A DNA stretch of 64,000 nucleotides from Pseudomonadota bacterium (GTDB taxonomy: Bacteria > Pseudomonadota > Gammaproteobacteria > Burkholderiales > Burkholderiaceae_C): the NCBI GenBank assembly GCA_020161065.1, contig JAIUPH010000008.1, positions 248,001 through 312,000 of the forward strand, given 5' to 3'. A program made the position numbers and the translations under genes. This document shows, in pieces, positions 1 to 9,825 of the stretch. Under the pieces are notes generated by a model that was not told the DNA's origin, searched no databases, and saw only the letters and a list, made by a program, of their open reading frames with translations. The number at the start of each line of letters is the position of its first letter. Position 1 is the stretch's first letter.

Positions 1-773
1 TCGCCACCGCGCTGCAGGTGGCGCACCACGTGCTGCTGTCGCACGGGCAGGCGCTGCCGATCATCCGCGCCAACGTGCCAGATGCGCTGGCCGGCATCAC
101 GCTGAGCCTGCACCCGATCGCGCCGGCCGGCCCCGGCGCCGCCGACGCGGCCGCCGCTTTCCGCCACGACGGCCTGCGCAACCGCTGGTTCCTGGATCCG
201 CTGCACGGCCGCGGCTACCCGGCCGACGTGTGGCAGCGGCTGGGCGCGCTGGCACCGACCGTGCTTCCCGGCGACCTGGAAGCGATTGCGCGGCCGACCG
301 ACTTCCTGGGCATCAACTACTACTTTCCCGAGCACGTGGCCGACGCGCCCGGCCACGGCGTGCTGGAGGCCCGCGTCGTCGAGCCCGGCGCCGAGGTCGA
401 GCGCACCGGCTTCGGCTGGGAGGTCGCGCCCGACGGCCTGGTGCGGCTGCTCGATCGCGTGCAGCGCGACTACCGCCCGGCGCCCATCGTGCTGACCGAG
501 AACGGCGCCACCTACGACGACGTGGTGACGCCCGACGGCCGCATCCATGACGCTGAACGGCAGCGTTACCTGCAGCGCCACGTGGCCGCGGCACGCGAGG
601 TGCTGGCGCGCGGCATCGCGCTGCAGGGCTACTTCGCCTGGAGCCTGCTGGACAATTTCGAATGGGCCGAAGGCTACCTGCGGCGCTTCGGGCTGATCCA
701 TGTCGACTACGCCACCCAGCAACGCACGCTCAAGGACAGCGGCCTTTGGTACCGCGACTTCCTGCGCGCGTGA
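1..773 (+). CDS. GH1 family beta-glucosidase, C-terminal part (5' end outside window)
   Basis: The reading frame is open from base 3, so the start lies upstream of the window; about 256 C-terminal residues are present. It hydrolyses beta-linked glucosides or galactosides with retention of configuration. The GH1 nucleophile motif LTENGA is near base 490, followed by GYFAWSLLDNFEW with the conserved Trp/Glu sugar-binding residues and a C-terminal HVDYATQQRTLKDSGLWYRD typical of the family. GVNYY-like GINYY is near base 310. It is the first visible gene of a sugar-use cluster with the binding protein and GH30 gene that follow on the same strand. No signal peptide can be judged because the N-terminus is missing. 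Confidence 0.93.
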   Translation, partial: ATALQVAHHVLLSHGQALPIIRANVPDALAGITLSLHPIAPAGPGAADAAAAFRHDGLRNRWFLDPLHGRGYPADVWQRLGALAPTVLPGDLEAIARPTDFLGINYYFPEHVADAPGHGVLEARVVEPGAEVERTGFGWEVAPDGLVRLLDRVQRDYRPAPIVLTENGATYDDVVTPDGRIHDAERQRYLQRHVAAAREVLARGIALQGYFAWSLLDNFEWAEGYLRRFGLIHVDYATQQRTLKDSGLWYRDFLRA

Positions 774-2043
774 ACGGCGGCGCGCGGCGCGGCTCGCGGC
801 CTTGCCTGCGCTGCTGGCCCTGCTGGCGCCGCTGCTGCTGGTCGGGCCCGTCGCCGCGCAAAACGCCGCCGCGCCGCCGCGGGTGCGCGCCGAGGTCGTG
901 CACTGGTGGACCTCGGGCGGCGAATCGGGCGCCGTGCAGGCGCTGGCCGAGGCTTACCGCGCGGCCGGCGGCGCCTGGGTGGACATGGCGGTGACGCTGG
1001 GCGAGCAGGCGCGCGCGGTGGCGATCAACCGCATCGTCGGCGGCAACCCGCCGACCGCGGCGCAGTTCAACACCTCGCGCCAGTTCCTCGACATCGTCGA
1101 GCAAGGCATGCTCAACCCGATCGACGACGTCGCGGCGCGCGACGGCTGGGACCGCTTCCTGCCCGAGATCGTGCTCGACGCGGTGCGCGTCAACGGCCAC
1201 TACTACGCGGTGCCGGTCAACATCCACATGCCGACCTGGATCTGGATCTCGAAGGCGGCGTTCCGCAAGGCCGGCATCGCGGCCGAGCCGCGCAGCATGG
1301 ACGAATTGTTCGCCGCGCTCGACCGCCTGCAGGCCGCCGGCCTGGTGCCGCTGGCGCACGGCGGCCAGGCCTGGCAGGACAGCATCGTCTTCACCGCGGT
1401 GCTGGCCAACGTGGGCGGCCGCGAGCTGTACCTGAAGGTGCTGCGCGACCGCGACGCCGAGGCCATCCGCTCCGACGCCTTCCGCCAGGTGCTGCTGACC
1501 TTCAAGCGGCTGCAGGGCTACGTCGACGCCGGCTCGCCGGGGCGCAACTGGAACGACGCCACCGCGCTGCTGATCAACGGCAAGGCCGGCGTGCAGTTCA
1601 TGGGCGACTGGGCCAAGGGCGAGTTCACCGCCGCCGGCCAGGTGGCGGGGCGCGACTTCGGCTGCATCGCCGGCTTCGGCGCGGCCACGCCCTACATCAT
1701 CCAGGGCGACGTGTTCGTGTTCCCGAAGACGCGCGACGCCGACGCGCTGAAGGCGCAGAAGCTGCTGGCCGGCGTCATCACCGCGCCGGCGACGCAGCTC
1801 GCCTTCAACGCGCGCAAGGGCTCGATCCCGATCCGCACCGACATCGACGTCTCCAAGCTCGACGTCTGCGCGCGCCAGGGCATCGCCGCGCTGAAGGACC
1901 GCCAGCGCCCGGTGGGCAACGGCGAGATGTACCTGACGCCGGAACAGAACGGCGCGCTGGCCGAGGTGCTGACCGCCTACTGGAACCGCAACATCGCGGT
2001 GGAAAAAGTGCAGCGCGACATCGTCGCGTCGCTGCGGCGATGA
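700..2043 (+). CDS. ABC transporter sugar-binding protein (extracellular solute-binding family 1)
   Basis: This is a periplasmic binding protein for an oligosaccharide or monosaccharide ABC importer, up to 447 aa. The hydrophobic LAALPALLALLAPLLLVGPVAAQ segment is a signal peptide with an AxA-like cleavage site, followed by the typical VVHWWTSGGESGAV opening of glucose/mannose-type binding proteins and later VQFMGDWAKGEF. The only ATG in frame (700) overlaps the GH1 gene by 74 bp and gives an odd, polar leader; TTG at 802 lies just before the hydrophobic core but leaves no basic n-region. The start is therefore uncertain. The permease and ATPase genes are not visible and may lie upstream of the window. 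The last base pairs overlap the GH30 gene. Confidence 0.85.
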   Translation: MSTTPPSNARSRTAAFGTATSCARERRRAARLAALPALLALLAPLLLVGPVAAQNAAAPPRVRAEVVHWWTSGGESGAVQALAEAYRAAGGAWVDMAVTLGEQARAVAINRIVGGNPPTAAQFNTSRQFLDIVEQGMLNPIDDVAARDGWDRFLPEIVLDAVRVNGHYYAVPVNIHMPTWIWISKAAFRKAGIAAEPRSMDELFAALDRLQAAGLVPLAHGGQAWQDSIVFTAVLANVGGRELYLKVLRDRDAEAIRSDAFRQVLLTFKRLQGYVDAGSPGRNWNDATALLINGKAGVQFMGDWAKGEFTAAGQVAGRDFGCIAGFGAATPYIIQGDVFVFPKTRDADALKAQKLLAGVITAPATQLAFNARKGSIPIRTDIDVSKLDVCARQGIAALKDRQRPVGNGEMYLTPEQNGALAEVLTAYWNRNIAVEKVQRDIVASLRR

Positions 2044-3521
2044 GCGCGCGCGCCGCGCTGCCGGCGCTGGCGGCCGTGGCGGCCGTGGCGATCGGCCTGC
2101 TCGTCGCGCTGGGCCTGGCCGGCTGCGCCCACCGCGGCGCGGCGGACGCGCAAGGCCCGGCGGTCGAGGCCTGGTTCACCACCGGCGACCAAAGCCGGCT
2201 GCTGCAGCGCGACGAGCTGCCTCGTTACTTCAACGCCACCACCGCGGCGGCGGCCGGCACGACGACGATCGAGGTCGACGACACGCGGCGCTACCAGGTC
2301 ATGGCCGGCTTCGGCGCCGCCATCACCGATGCCTCGGCCTGGCTGATCCAGCGGCGGCTGAACCAGGCGCAACGCCAGGCGCTGCTGGAAGAGCTGTTCG
2401 GCCGCGGCGAGCGCGGCATCGGCTTCGACCTGACGCGGCTGACCATCGGCGCCTCGGACTTCTCGCCGCGCCACTACAGCCTGGACGACCGCCCGCCCGG
2501 CGAGACCGACCCCGAGCTGCGGCACTTCTCGATCGAGCCGCAGCGCGCCGACGTGCTGCCCGTGGTGCGCGCGGCGCGGCGCATCAACCCGCAGCTGCAG
2601 GTGATGGCCTCGCCGTGGAGCGCGCCGGCCTGGATGAAGACCAGCGGCAGCCTGATCCAAGGCCGCTTGCGGCCCGACATGCAGGAAGTCTTCGCCCGCT
2701 ACCTGGTGCGTTATGTCGAGGCCGCCGCTGCCGAAGGCGTCGACATCTTCGCGCTGACGCTGCAGAACGAGCCGGCCTTCGAGCCCGAGGGCTACCCCGG
2801 CATGCGGCTGGAGGCGGCCGACCGCGCGGCAGTGATCGGCCGCCACCTGGGCCCGCTGCTGGCCGCGCGCGGGCTGCGGACGCAGATCATCGAGTGGGAC
2901 CACAACTGGGACGCGGTGCAGGAGCCGCTGGCGGTGCTGGCCGACGCCGAAGCCAGGCGTCATGTCGCCGGCGTCGGCTGGCATTGCTACGTCGCCGAGT
3001 CGCACTTGCCCAACCAGAGCGTGGTCCACGACGCCCACCCCGACAAGGACACCTGGTTCACCGAATGCTCGGGCGGCGCGTGGAAGCCGCACTGGCCGGA
3101 AACGCTGCCGTGGATGGCGCGCACGCTGATCATCGGCACCACGCGCCACTGGGCGCGCGGCGTGCTGATGTGGAACCTGGCGCTCGACGAGAACCACGGC
3201 CCGCGCCTGGGCGGCTGCCCCGATTGCCGCGGCATGGTGACCATCGATTCGGCGACCGGCCGCGTCACCCGCAACATGGAGTTCTACGCCTTCGCGCACG
3301 CCAGCAAGTTCGTGCGGCCGGGCGCCCGGCGCATCGCCTCCAGCGAAGGCGCCGACGGCGTCGACAACGTCGCCTTCCGCAACGCCGACGACGGCTCGAT
3401 CGTGCTGGTGGCCTGCAACTCGGGCGCGGCGCCGCGGCGGCTGACGGTGCGCCACGGCGCGCGCGCCTTCGAGGTGGAACTGCCGCGCGAAAGCGTCGCC
3501 AGCTTCGTCTGGCGGCCCTGA
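2040..3521 (+). CDS. GH30 family glycoside hydrolase lipoprotein (glucosylceramidase-like)
   Basis: The protein is 493 aa. ATG 2040 overlaps the stop of the binding-protein gene (ATGA), so translation is probably coupled. The N-terminus has a hydrophobic stretch ending in LAGC, a lipobox, so an envelope-anchored lipoprotein is expected. Family landmarks are GFGAAITDASAWL near residue 85, the acid/base motif LTLQNEPAF near residue 242, and the nucleophile motif WFTECSGGAW near residue 340. A small beta-rich C-terminal domain follows (VLVACNSGAAPRRLTV). GH30 enzymes cut beta-glucosyl, beta-1,6-glucan or related linkages; the exact substrate cannot be told. With the GH1 enzyme and binding protein it forms a glucan or glucoside scavenging unit. 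Confidence 0.9.
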   Translation: MSARAALPALAAVAAVAIGLLVALGLAGCAHRGAADAQGPAVEAWFTTGDQSRLLQRDELPRYFNATTAAAAGTTTIEVDDTRRYQVMAGFGAAITDASAWLIQRRLNQAQRQALLEELFGRGERGIGFDLTRLTIGASDFSPRHYSLDDRPPGETDPELRHFSIEPQRADVLPVVRAARRINPQLQVMASPWSAPAWMKTSGSLIQGRLRPDMQEVFARYLVRYVEAAAAEGVDIFALTLQNEPAFEPEGYPGMRLEAADRAAVIGRHLGPLLAARGLRTQIIEWDHNWDAVQEPLAVLADAEARRHVAGVGWHCYVAESHLPNQSVVHDAHPDKDTWFTECSGGAWKPHWPETLPWMARTLIIGTTRHWARGVLMWNLALDENHGPRLGGCPDCRGMVTIDSATGRVTRNMEFYAFAHASKFVRPGARRIASSEGADGVDNVAFRNADDGSIVLVACNSGAAPRRLTVRHGARAFEVELPRESVASFVWRP

Positions 3522-3524
3522 GCT

Positions 3525-5759
3525 TCAGGCGGCGCGGCCGAGCGCGCGCGCCAGCGCCTGCGCCAGCGCGGCGCGCGTCAGCGGCTTGGCGATGCGCACC
3601 GCCACGCCGGCGGCCGCGGCGCGCTGCTCGAAGCGCGGGCCGCCCCAGCCGCTGGCCAGCACCACCGGCAGCTGCGGGCGCAAGGCATGCGCCGCGGCGG
3701 CCAGCGCGGTGCCGCTGAGGCCGGGCATGCGCTCGTCGGTCAGCAGCAGCTCGAAGCGGTCGGGCTCGGCGCGCAGGCGCTGCAGCGCCTCGGCGCTGGA
3801 CGCGGTGCCGAAGGGCTCGTAGCCGAGGCCGGCCAACATCTCCTCGGCCAGGCGCACCAGCGCCGGCTCGTCGTCGACCACCAGCACCGCCTCGCCGCGG
3901 CCGAGCGGCAACGCGGCATCGGCATCGGTATCGTCGTTAGCTGGCGGCGGCGCGGCGGGCATGGCGTCGCCGTCGCTGCACGGCAGGTAGAGCTCGAAGT
4001 AGGCGCCCTCGCCGGGCCGGCTGTGCACGTCGATGGCGCCGCCCAGTTCGCTGACCACGCCGTGCACCACCGCCAGGCCGAGGCCGGTGCCCTGGTGGCC
4101 GGCGGCGTCGCCGCGGCGCGTGGTGAAGAAGGGTTCGAACAGCCGCGGCAAGGCCTCGGCGGCGATGCCGTCGCCTTCGTCCTGCACGCCCAGCCGCGCG
4201 TACAGCCCCGGCTGCAGCCGGCCTTCGAACAGCCGCCGCCCGGCGGCCACCGGGTGCAGCGCCAGGCTCACGGTCAGGCAGCCGCCGGCTGGCCGCGGCG
4301 GCTGCTGCATGGCCTGCAGGCCGTTGACGCACAGGTTCATCACCGCCTCGAACACCGCGGCCGCCTCGGCCTGCACCACGGCCTGCGGCGCCTGCAGCCG
4401 GCGCTGCAGCGTGATGGCGGGCGGCAGCGAGGCCTGCAGCATCTGCAGCACCTCGTCGACCAGCGGCTGCAGGCGCAGCGGCGCGTGCGGGCGCGGCGCG
4501 CCGCGGCTGAAGGCGAGGATGCGGTCGACCAGCGAACGGCCGCGCTGCCCGGCCTGCAGCACCTGGTCGAGCTGGCGGGCGGCGGCCGAGCCCTCGGCCA
4601 CCTGGGCGCGCGCCAGTTCGCCGTAGCCGACCACCGCCGCCAGCACGTTGTTGAAGTCGTGCGCCACGCCGCCGGCCAGCGTGCCCAGCGCTTCCAGCCG
4701 GCGCGCGCGCGCCAGTTGTTCCTGCAGCCGCTCGCGCTCGGCGCGCGCGCGCGCGTTGCGCAGGCCGAGCAGCAGCGTGGCCGCCAGCGCCGAGGCGGCG
4801 AAGGCGCCGACCAGGCGCGCCTGATCGGTCCAGCCGGCCAGCGTTTCGGCCTGCCCGCGCGAGACCACCAGCATCATCTGCTGGTGCGCCAGCGGCCGCG
4901 CCGCCACCAGGCGAACGCTGCCGTCGTCCAGCGGCATCGGCCGCGCGGCGCCGGTCTCGGGCCAGTTCCACACGCCGCGCGCCACGGCGTCGGGCTCGGC
5001 GGTGCGCGAGTTGTCGCCGGGGCCGTCGGCGATCAGCGCGCCGTCGCTGCGGTACAGCGCCATGCGCGTGTCGGGCGACGGCGCCAGCTTGGGGAAGTCG
5101 CGGTCCAGGAACTCGGGGTCGGCGACCAGCATCACCACGCCCTGGAAGCGGCCGGCGGCGTCGCGCCAGTCGGTGGCGACGGCGATGGCCGCGGCGCCGG
5201 CGGCCGCGGCGGCCCCGGCGACGCTCGCCGCCGCCTGCGACACCGCCGCAGCAGCCGCCGCCGCGGCCGCCGGCCGCGCCGGCGCCGGGTACGGCAGGCT
5301 CACGCTCAGGCTGCCGGGTGTCGCGCTGCGCACCGCCGCCAGCAGCTCGGGCGGCGCCGGCGGCGGCAGCCGCGGCTGCGACGAGGCCAGCGGCGCGCCG
5401 CGCTCGTCGGCCAGCACCAGCGCCCGAAAGCGCGGCAGGCCGGCGATGCGCGCGCGCAGCAGGCCTTCGGCGGCGGCGCTGCCGGGCGCCCAGCGGCCCT
5501 GCGCCAGTTCGTCGCGGCTGGCCTGCAGCACGGCGTTGGCGGCGTCCAGCGTGGCGTCGGCCTGCGCCGCCATCGCGCCGGCCAGCGAGGCCAGGTGGCG
5601 CAGCTCGGCGTCCACCGTCTGCCGGCGCAGCGTCCACAGGCCCAGCACGACGGCGGCGGCCACCAGCAGCTCGGCCAGCAGCAGCAGGCGCAGCGCATGC
5701 AGCCCGAGGGCCGGCGAGCGCCGGCCGGAAGCCGCTAGAGTCGCATCGACGAAATTCAC
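3525..5759 (-). CDS. hybrid sensor histidine kinase with C-terminal receiver
   Basis: The protein is 744 aa and starts at GTG 5759. It has one membrane helix near residues 22-44, an Ala-rich extracytoplasmic sensor region with an unusually Ala-rich run near residues 165-195, and a second helix near 310-330. A HisKA domain with phospho-acceptor HDFNN (motif GGVAHDFNNVLAAVVGYGEL), an HATPase domain with GTGLGLAVVHGVV, and a receiver domain with acidic pocket VDDE, phospho-acceptor LLTDERMPG and KPLTR follow. The HDFNN box is typical of NtrB-like hybrid kinases. The start codon is only 14 bp from the start of the divergent regulator gene, its probable partner. The ligand is unknown. It ends 4 bp from the convergent GH30 stop. 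Confidence 0.93.
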   Translation of the reverse strand: MNFVDATLAASGRRSPALGLHALRLLLLAELLVAAAVVLGLWTLRRQTVDAELRHLASLAGAMAAQADATLDAANAVLQASRDELAQGRWAPGSAAAEGLLRARIAGLPRFRALVLADERGAPLASSQPRLPPPAPPELLAAVRSATPGSLSVSLPYPAPARPAAAAAAAAAVSQAAASVAGAAAAAGAAAIAVATDWRDAAGRFQGVVMLVADPEFLDRDFPKLAPSPDTRMALYRSDGALIADGPGDNSRTAEPDAVARGVWNWPETGAARPMPLDDGSVRLVAARPLAHQQMMLVVSRGQAETLAGWTDQARLVGAFAASALAATLLLGLRNARARAERERLQEQLARARRLEALGTLAGGVAHDFNNVLAAVVGYGELARAQVAEGSAAARQLDQVLQAGQRGRSLVDRILAFSRGAPRPHAPLRLQPLVDEVLQMLQASLPPAITLQRRLQAPQAVVQAEAAAVFEAVMNLCVNGLQAMQQPPRPAGGCLTVSLALHPVAAGRRLFEGRLQPGLYARLGVQDEGDGIAAEALPRLFEPFFTTRRGDAAGHQGTGLGLAVVHGVVSELGGAIDVHSRPGEGAYFELYLPCSDGDAMPAAPPPANDDTDADAALPLGRGEAVLVVDDEPALVRLAEEMLAGLGYEPFGTASSAEALQRLRAEPDRFELLLTDERMPGLSGTALAAAAHALRPQLPVVLASGWGGPRFEQRAAAAGVAVRIAKPLTRAALAQALARALGRAA

Positions 5760-5773
5760 GCCGCCAGTCTGTC

Positions 5774-6546
<773 letters not shown>

Positions 6547-6550
<4 letters not shown>

Positions 6551-8775
6551 GCGCGCGGCCGAAGCGCGCCGCGGCCGCGCTGGCGCTGGCCGCCGCCTGG
6601 CTGTGCCAGGCCCAGGCCCAGGTCCAGACCCAAGCGCAGACCCAGGCGCAGACCGCCGCCGAGCCGCCGCGCATCGGCCTCGTGCTCAGCGGCGGCGGCG
6701 CGCGCGGCGCGGCGCACATCGGCGTGCTGGAGGTGCTGGAGCGCCTGCGCGTGCCGGTGCACTGCGTGGCCGGCACCAGCATGGGCGCGGTGGTGGCCGG
6801 CGCCTGGGCCGCCGGCGTCAGCCCCGAGCGCATGCGCGGCGAGCTGACCGTGGTCGACTGGGGCGAGCTGTTCCTCGACAGCACCGACTACCGCGACTTG
6901 AGCCTGCGCAACAAGCACATCGTGCAGCGCTTCCTGCCCGGCACCGAGCTGGGCTTCTCCGCGCAGGGGCTCACCGCGCAGGCCGGCCTCGTGGCCGGGC
7001 AGCGCATCAAGCTGTTCTTCAACGAGCTGGTGCGCACCGACCTCGGCGAGCCCGAGCTGCAGTCGCTGGCGCTGCCGGTGGCCATCGTCGCCACCGACAT
7101 CGGCAGCGGCGAGCGCGTGGTGTTCCGCACCGGCCCGCTGACGCAGGCCATGCGCGCCAGCATGTCGGTGCCCAGCCTGATGGCGCCGGCCGAGGTGGGC
7201 GGGCGCCGGCTGGTCGACGGCGGCCTGGTCGACAACCTGCCGGTCGACGAGGTGCGCGACCTGTGCCGGCCCGACGTGGTGATCGCCGTCAACGTCGGCT
7301 CGCCGCTGCTCAAGGCCGAGCAGGTGACGGGGCTGCTGTCGGTCACCGCGCAGATGGTCAACATCCTGACCGAGCAGAACGTGCAGCGCTCGATCGCCAG
7401 CCTGAAGCCGACCGACATCTACCTGCGCCCGGCGCTGGACGACATCGGCGCCGGCGATTTCGAGCGTCATGCCGAGGCCGCCGACCGCGGCCGCGCGGCG
7501 GCGGAAGCGTCGAGCGACCGGCTGGCCGCGCTGGCGCTGCCGCCGGCGGCCTACGCGCAATGGCGCCAGCGCTTCGAGCAGACGGCGCGGCTGCCGCCGC
7601 GGGTCGACGAGATCCGCATCGCCGGCCTCAGCCGGGTGTCGTCGTTCGCGGTGCAGCGCCAGCTGCGCCAGCGGCCGGGCGAGCTGCTCGACGGCCTGCG
7701 CCTGGGCCGCGACCTGGTGCGCGTGTACGGCGACGGCGACTTCGAAGGCGTCGACTACCGGCTGCTGCGCGAAGGCGATCGCAACGTGCTGCAGGTGCAG
7801 CCGACCGAGAAGCGCTGGGGCCCCGAATACCTGCGCCTGGGGCTGGCGCTGTCCAGCACCGCCAGCCAGGGCGCCAGCTACTCGCTGCGCGCGGCCTGGC
7901 AGCGCACCTGGCTCAACGCCTGGGGCGGCGAGCTGCTGGTGGTGGGCGAGCTGGGCAACACCAACGGCGCCAGCGTCGAGTGGTTCCAGCCGCTGGCGGC
8001 GTCGCCCACCTGGTTCTTCGACAGCGGCGCGCTGTACCGGCGCGAGCGGCTCGACCTCTTCGTCAGCAACGACCGCGTGGCCGAGTACGTGATCGAGAAG
8101 GCCGGGCTGCAGCTGGCCGTCGGCGCCAACGTGAGCGATCTCGGGCAGCTGCGGCTGGGCTGGCACGAGACGCGCTGGAAGCCGTCGCTGACCACCGGGC
8201 TGGCGCTGCTGGCCGACGGCGCCAGCAACCAGCACGGGCTGCTGGCCACGCTGGAGATGGACCGGCTGAACCGCCGCTTCTTTCCGACCGACGGCTGGTC
8301 GCTGCAACTGCAGGCCACCGACAACCGCGGCGACGGCATCGCCTACACGCGCGCCGGCATCGACCTGCGCAACGCCTGGCCGCTGACGCAATGGGTCATC
8401 GGCACGCGGCTGGCCTGGACCGGCTCGCCGCGCGGCACGCTGCCGGCCTGGGACGGCGCCTCGCTCGGCGGTTTTCTCAACCTGTCGGCCTTCTCGGCCA
8501 ACCAGGTGGCCGGTGATTCTGCGCGTTATGCCCACGTGCGCGCCGAGCGCGTGGTGGGCACCATGCCGCTGGGGCTGCGCGGCGACTTGCGCATCGGCGG
8601 CGCGCTGGAAGTCGGCCGCATCGGCGGCCCCTTCGTGCCAACGCGGCACACCGGCTGGCTGAACTCGCTGACCGGCTACGTCGGCGGCGACACGCCGGTG
8701 GGCCCGGTCTATCTGGGGCTGGCGTACTCGACCAGCGGCGTCGTCAACGCCTACCTGTTCATCGGCGCGCCGTGA
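6547..8775 (+). CDS. patatin-like phospholipase with C-terminal outer-membrane barrel (apparent CTG start)
   Basis: About 742 aa. A signal peptide (KRAAAALALAAAWLCQAQAQ) and a Gln-rich QTQAQTQAQT stretch precede a patatin domain with oxyanion motif SGGGARGAAHIG (near 48-59), nucleophile GTSMG (near 78-82) and Asp motif VDGGLVDN (near 222). A POTRA-like segment and a BamA/surface-antigen-type beta-barrel follow, ending in aromatic-alternating strands. The architecture resembles Pseudomonas PlpD: a secreted lipase domain tethered to its own barrel. No ATG, GTG or TTG exists in frame between the upstream gene and the patatin motif; the next GTG is inside GLVLSGGG. CTG 6547, overlapping the regulator stop as CTGA, is the only start that keeps the signal peptide. 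Confidence 0.88.
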
Positions 8776-8872
8776 TGAGCCCCCCCCGAAGCGCCTGCGG
8801 CGCCTCCCCCCAGGGGGCGCCGCCAGCGGCCCGGCAAAGCCGGTTCCGCGGCGGCTGCTTGGTTGCGCCTGA
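8776..8872. repeat. GC-rich palindromic dispersed repeat between convergent genes
   Basis: The sequence has a C8 run, then GGCGCCTCCCCC, a short loop and GGGGGCGCC, which can fold into a strong hairpin on either strand, followed by a second imperfect palindrome. It fills the gap between two convergent genes and could act as a bidirectional terminator. Related copies are at 12349, 19231, 22317, 27013 and 59671. Confidence 0.6.
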
Positions 8873-9781
8873 CTATGCGACCCGCGTGCCGCCTTGCGGG
8901 AGGTAGCTCACGTGGCCCGAGGGCACGTGGCCGGCGGCGTGCTCGACGTGGCCGGTCTGGTCGTCGAAGAAGAAGTCGGGCTCGAACTCGCGCAGGAACT
9001 CGCCCTTGGGCAGGCCGCCGAGGAACATCGCCTCGTCGACCTCGATGCGCCAGTCCATCAGCGTGCGGATGGCGCGCTCGTGCGCCGGCGCGCTGCGCGC
9101 GGTGACGAGCGCGGTGCGCACGCGCATCGGCCCGGCCGGCGCCTGCTGCAGCGCGTGCAAGGCCTGCAGCAGCGGCTTGAAGGGGCCGGGCGCCAGCGGC
9201 ACCGTGCTGCGCTCGCGCTCGTGGCTCTGGAAGGCCGACAGCCCGTCACGCTGGAAGACCTGCTCGGCCTCGTCGGAGAACAGCACCGCGTCGCCGTCGA
9301 AGGCGATGCGCACCTCGTCGGGATGGGCGTCGGACGCGCGCGCGCTGTGCGGGTAGACGCGCGCCGCCGGCACGCCGGCGGCCAGCGCCGAGCGCACGTC
9401 GGCCTCGTTGGTCGACAAGAAGAGGTTGGCCGCCAGCGGCTTCAGGTAGCGCCAGGGGCTGGTGCCGCGCGTGAACACGCCGCGCTCGATGGGCAGTTCG
9501 TAGTGCTGGCACGAGCGGAACACGCGCATGCCCGACACCGGGTCGTTGCGCGAGAGGATCACCACCTCCACCCGCGCCGCGCCGGCGTGGTTGAAGGCCA
9601 GCAGCTTGTGCGCCAGCGAAAACGCCACGCCGGGGCGCGCCGGCTGCTCCAGCCGCTGCAGTTGAAGCTGCATGTAGGCGCGGTCGTCGGCGGCCTCGAA
9701 CAAGCGGTTCTCGTCCTCGAAGTCGAACAGCGCGCGCGAGCTGATCGCGACGACGAGGCGGCCTTCGAGGGTGGCGGGCAT
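8873..9781 (-). CDS. 5'-nucleotidase (PF06189-type cytosolic nucleotidase)
   Basis: The protein is 302 aa with no signal peptide. It contains LVVAISSRALFDFEDEN near the N-terminus (HAD-like first Asp motif), the family feature VVILSRNDPVSGMRVF, DEVRIAFDGDAVLFSDEAE, and the late acidic motif EPDFFFDDQTGHVE. These match the cytosolic 5'-nucleotidase family that dephosphorylates nucleoside monophosphates. The gene stands alone, convergent with the patatin gene and divergent from the ABC transporter operon 44 bp away. Confidence 0.85.
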   Translation of the reverse strand: MPATLEGRLVVAISSRALFDFEDENRLFEAADDRAYMQLQLQRLEQPARPGVAFSLAHKLLAFNHAGAARVEVVILSRNDPVSGMRVFRSCQHYELPIERGVFTRGTSPWRYLKPLAANLFLSTNEADVRSALAAGVPAARVYPHSARASDAHPDEVRIAFDGDAVLFSDEAEQVFQRDGLSAFQSHERERSTVPLAPGPFKPLLQALHALQQAPAGPMRVRTALVTARSAPAHERAIRTLMDWRIEVDEAMFLGGLPKGEFLREFEPDFFFDDQTGHVEHAAGHVPSGHVSYLPQGGTRVA

Positions 9782-9803
9782 CGCCGCATCATAGTGATGG
9801 GGC

Positions 9804-9822
9804 GCGGCACAATCGCGCCGCC
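9804..9822 (+). promoter_or_regulatory. possible -10 region of the ABC transporter operon
   Basis: GCACAATCG just upstream of the ATG at 9826 resembles the -10 element often found close to start codons in Burkholderiales; a GGGGCGCGGC/GCGCCGCCCC imperfect palindrome surrounds it. The 5' untranslated leader would be very short. No clear -35 was found, so this is tentative. Confidence 0.25.
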
Positions 9823-9825
9823 CCG

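Noticed and set aside
906-2039. Extension of the GH30 frame upstream through the binding-protein gene
   Set aside because: The upstream part is Arg/Gly-rich without domain content; ATG 2040 precedes a signal peptide and overlaps the previous stop in the usual coupled way.
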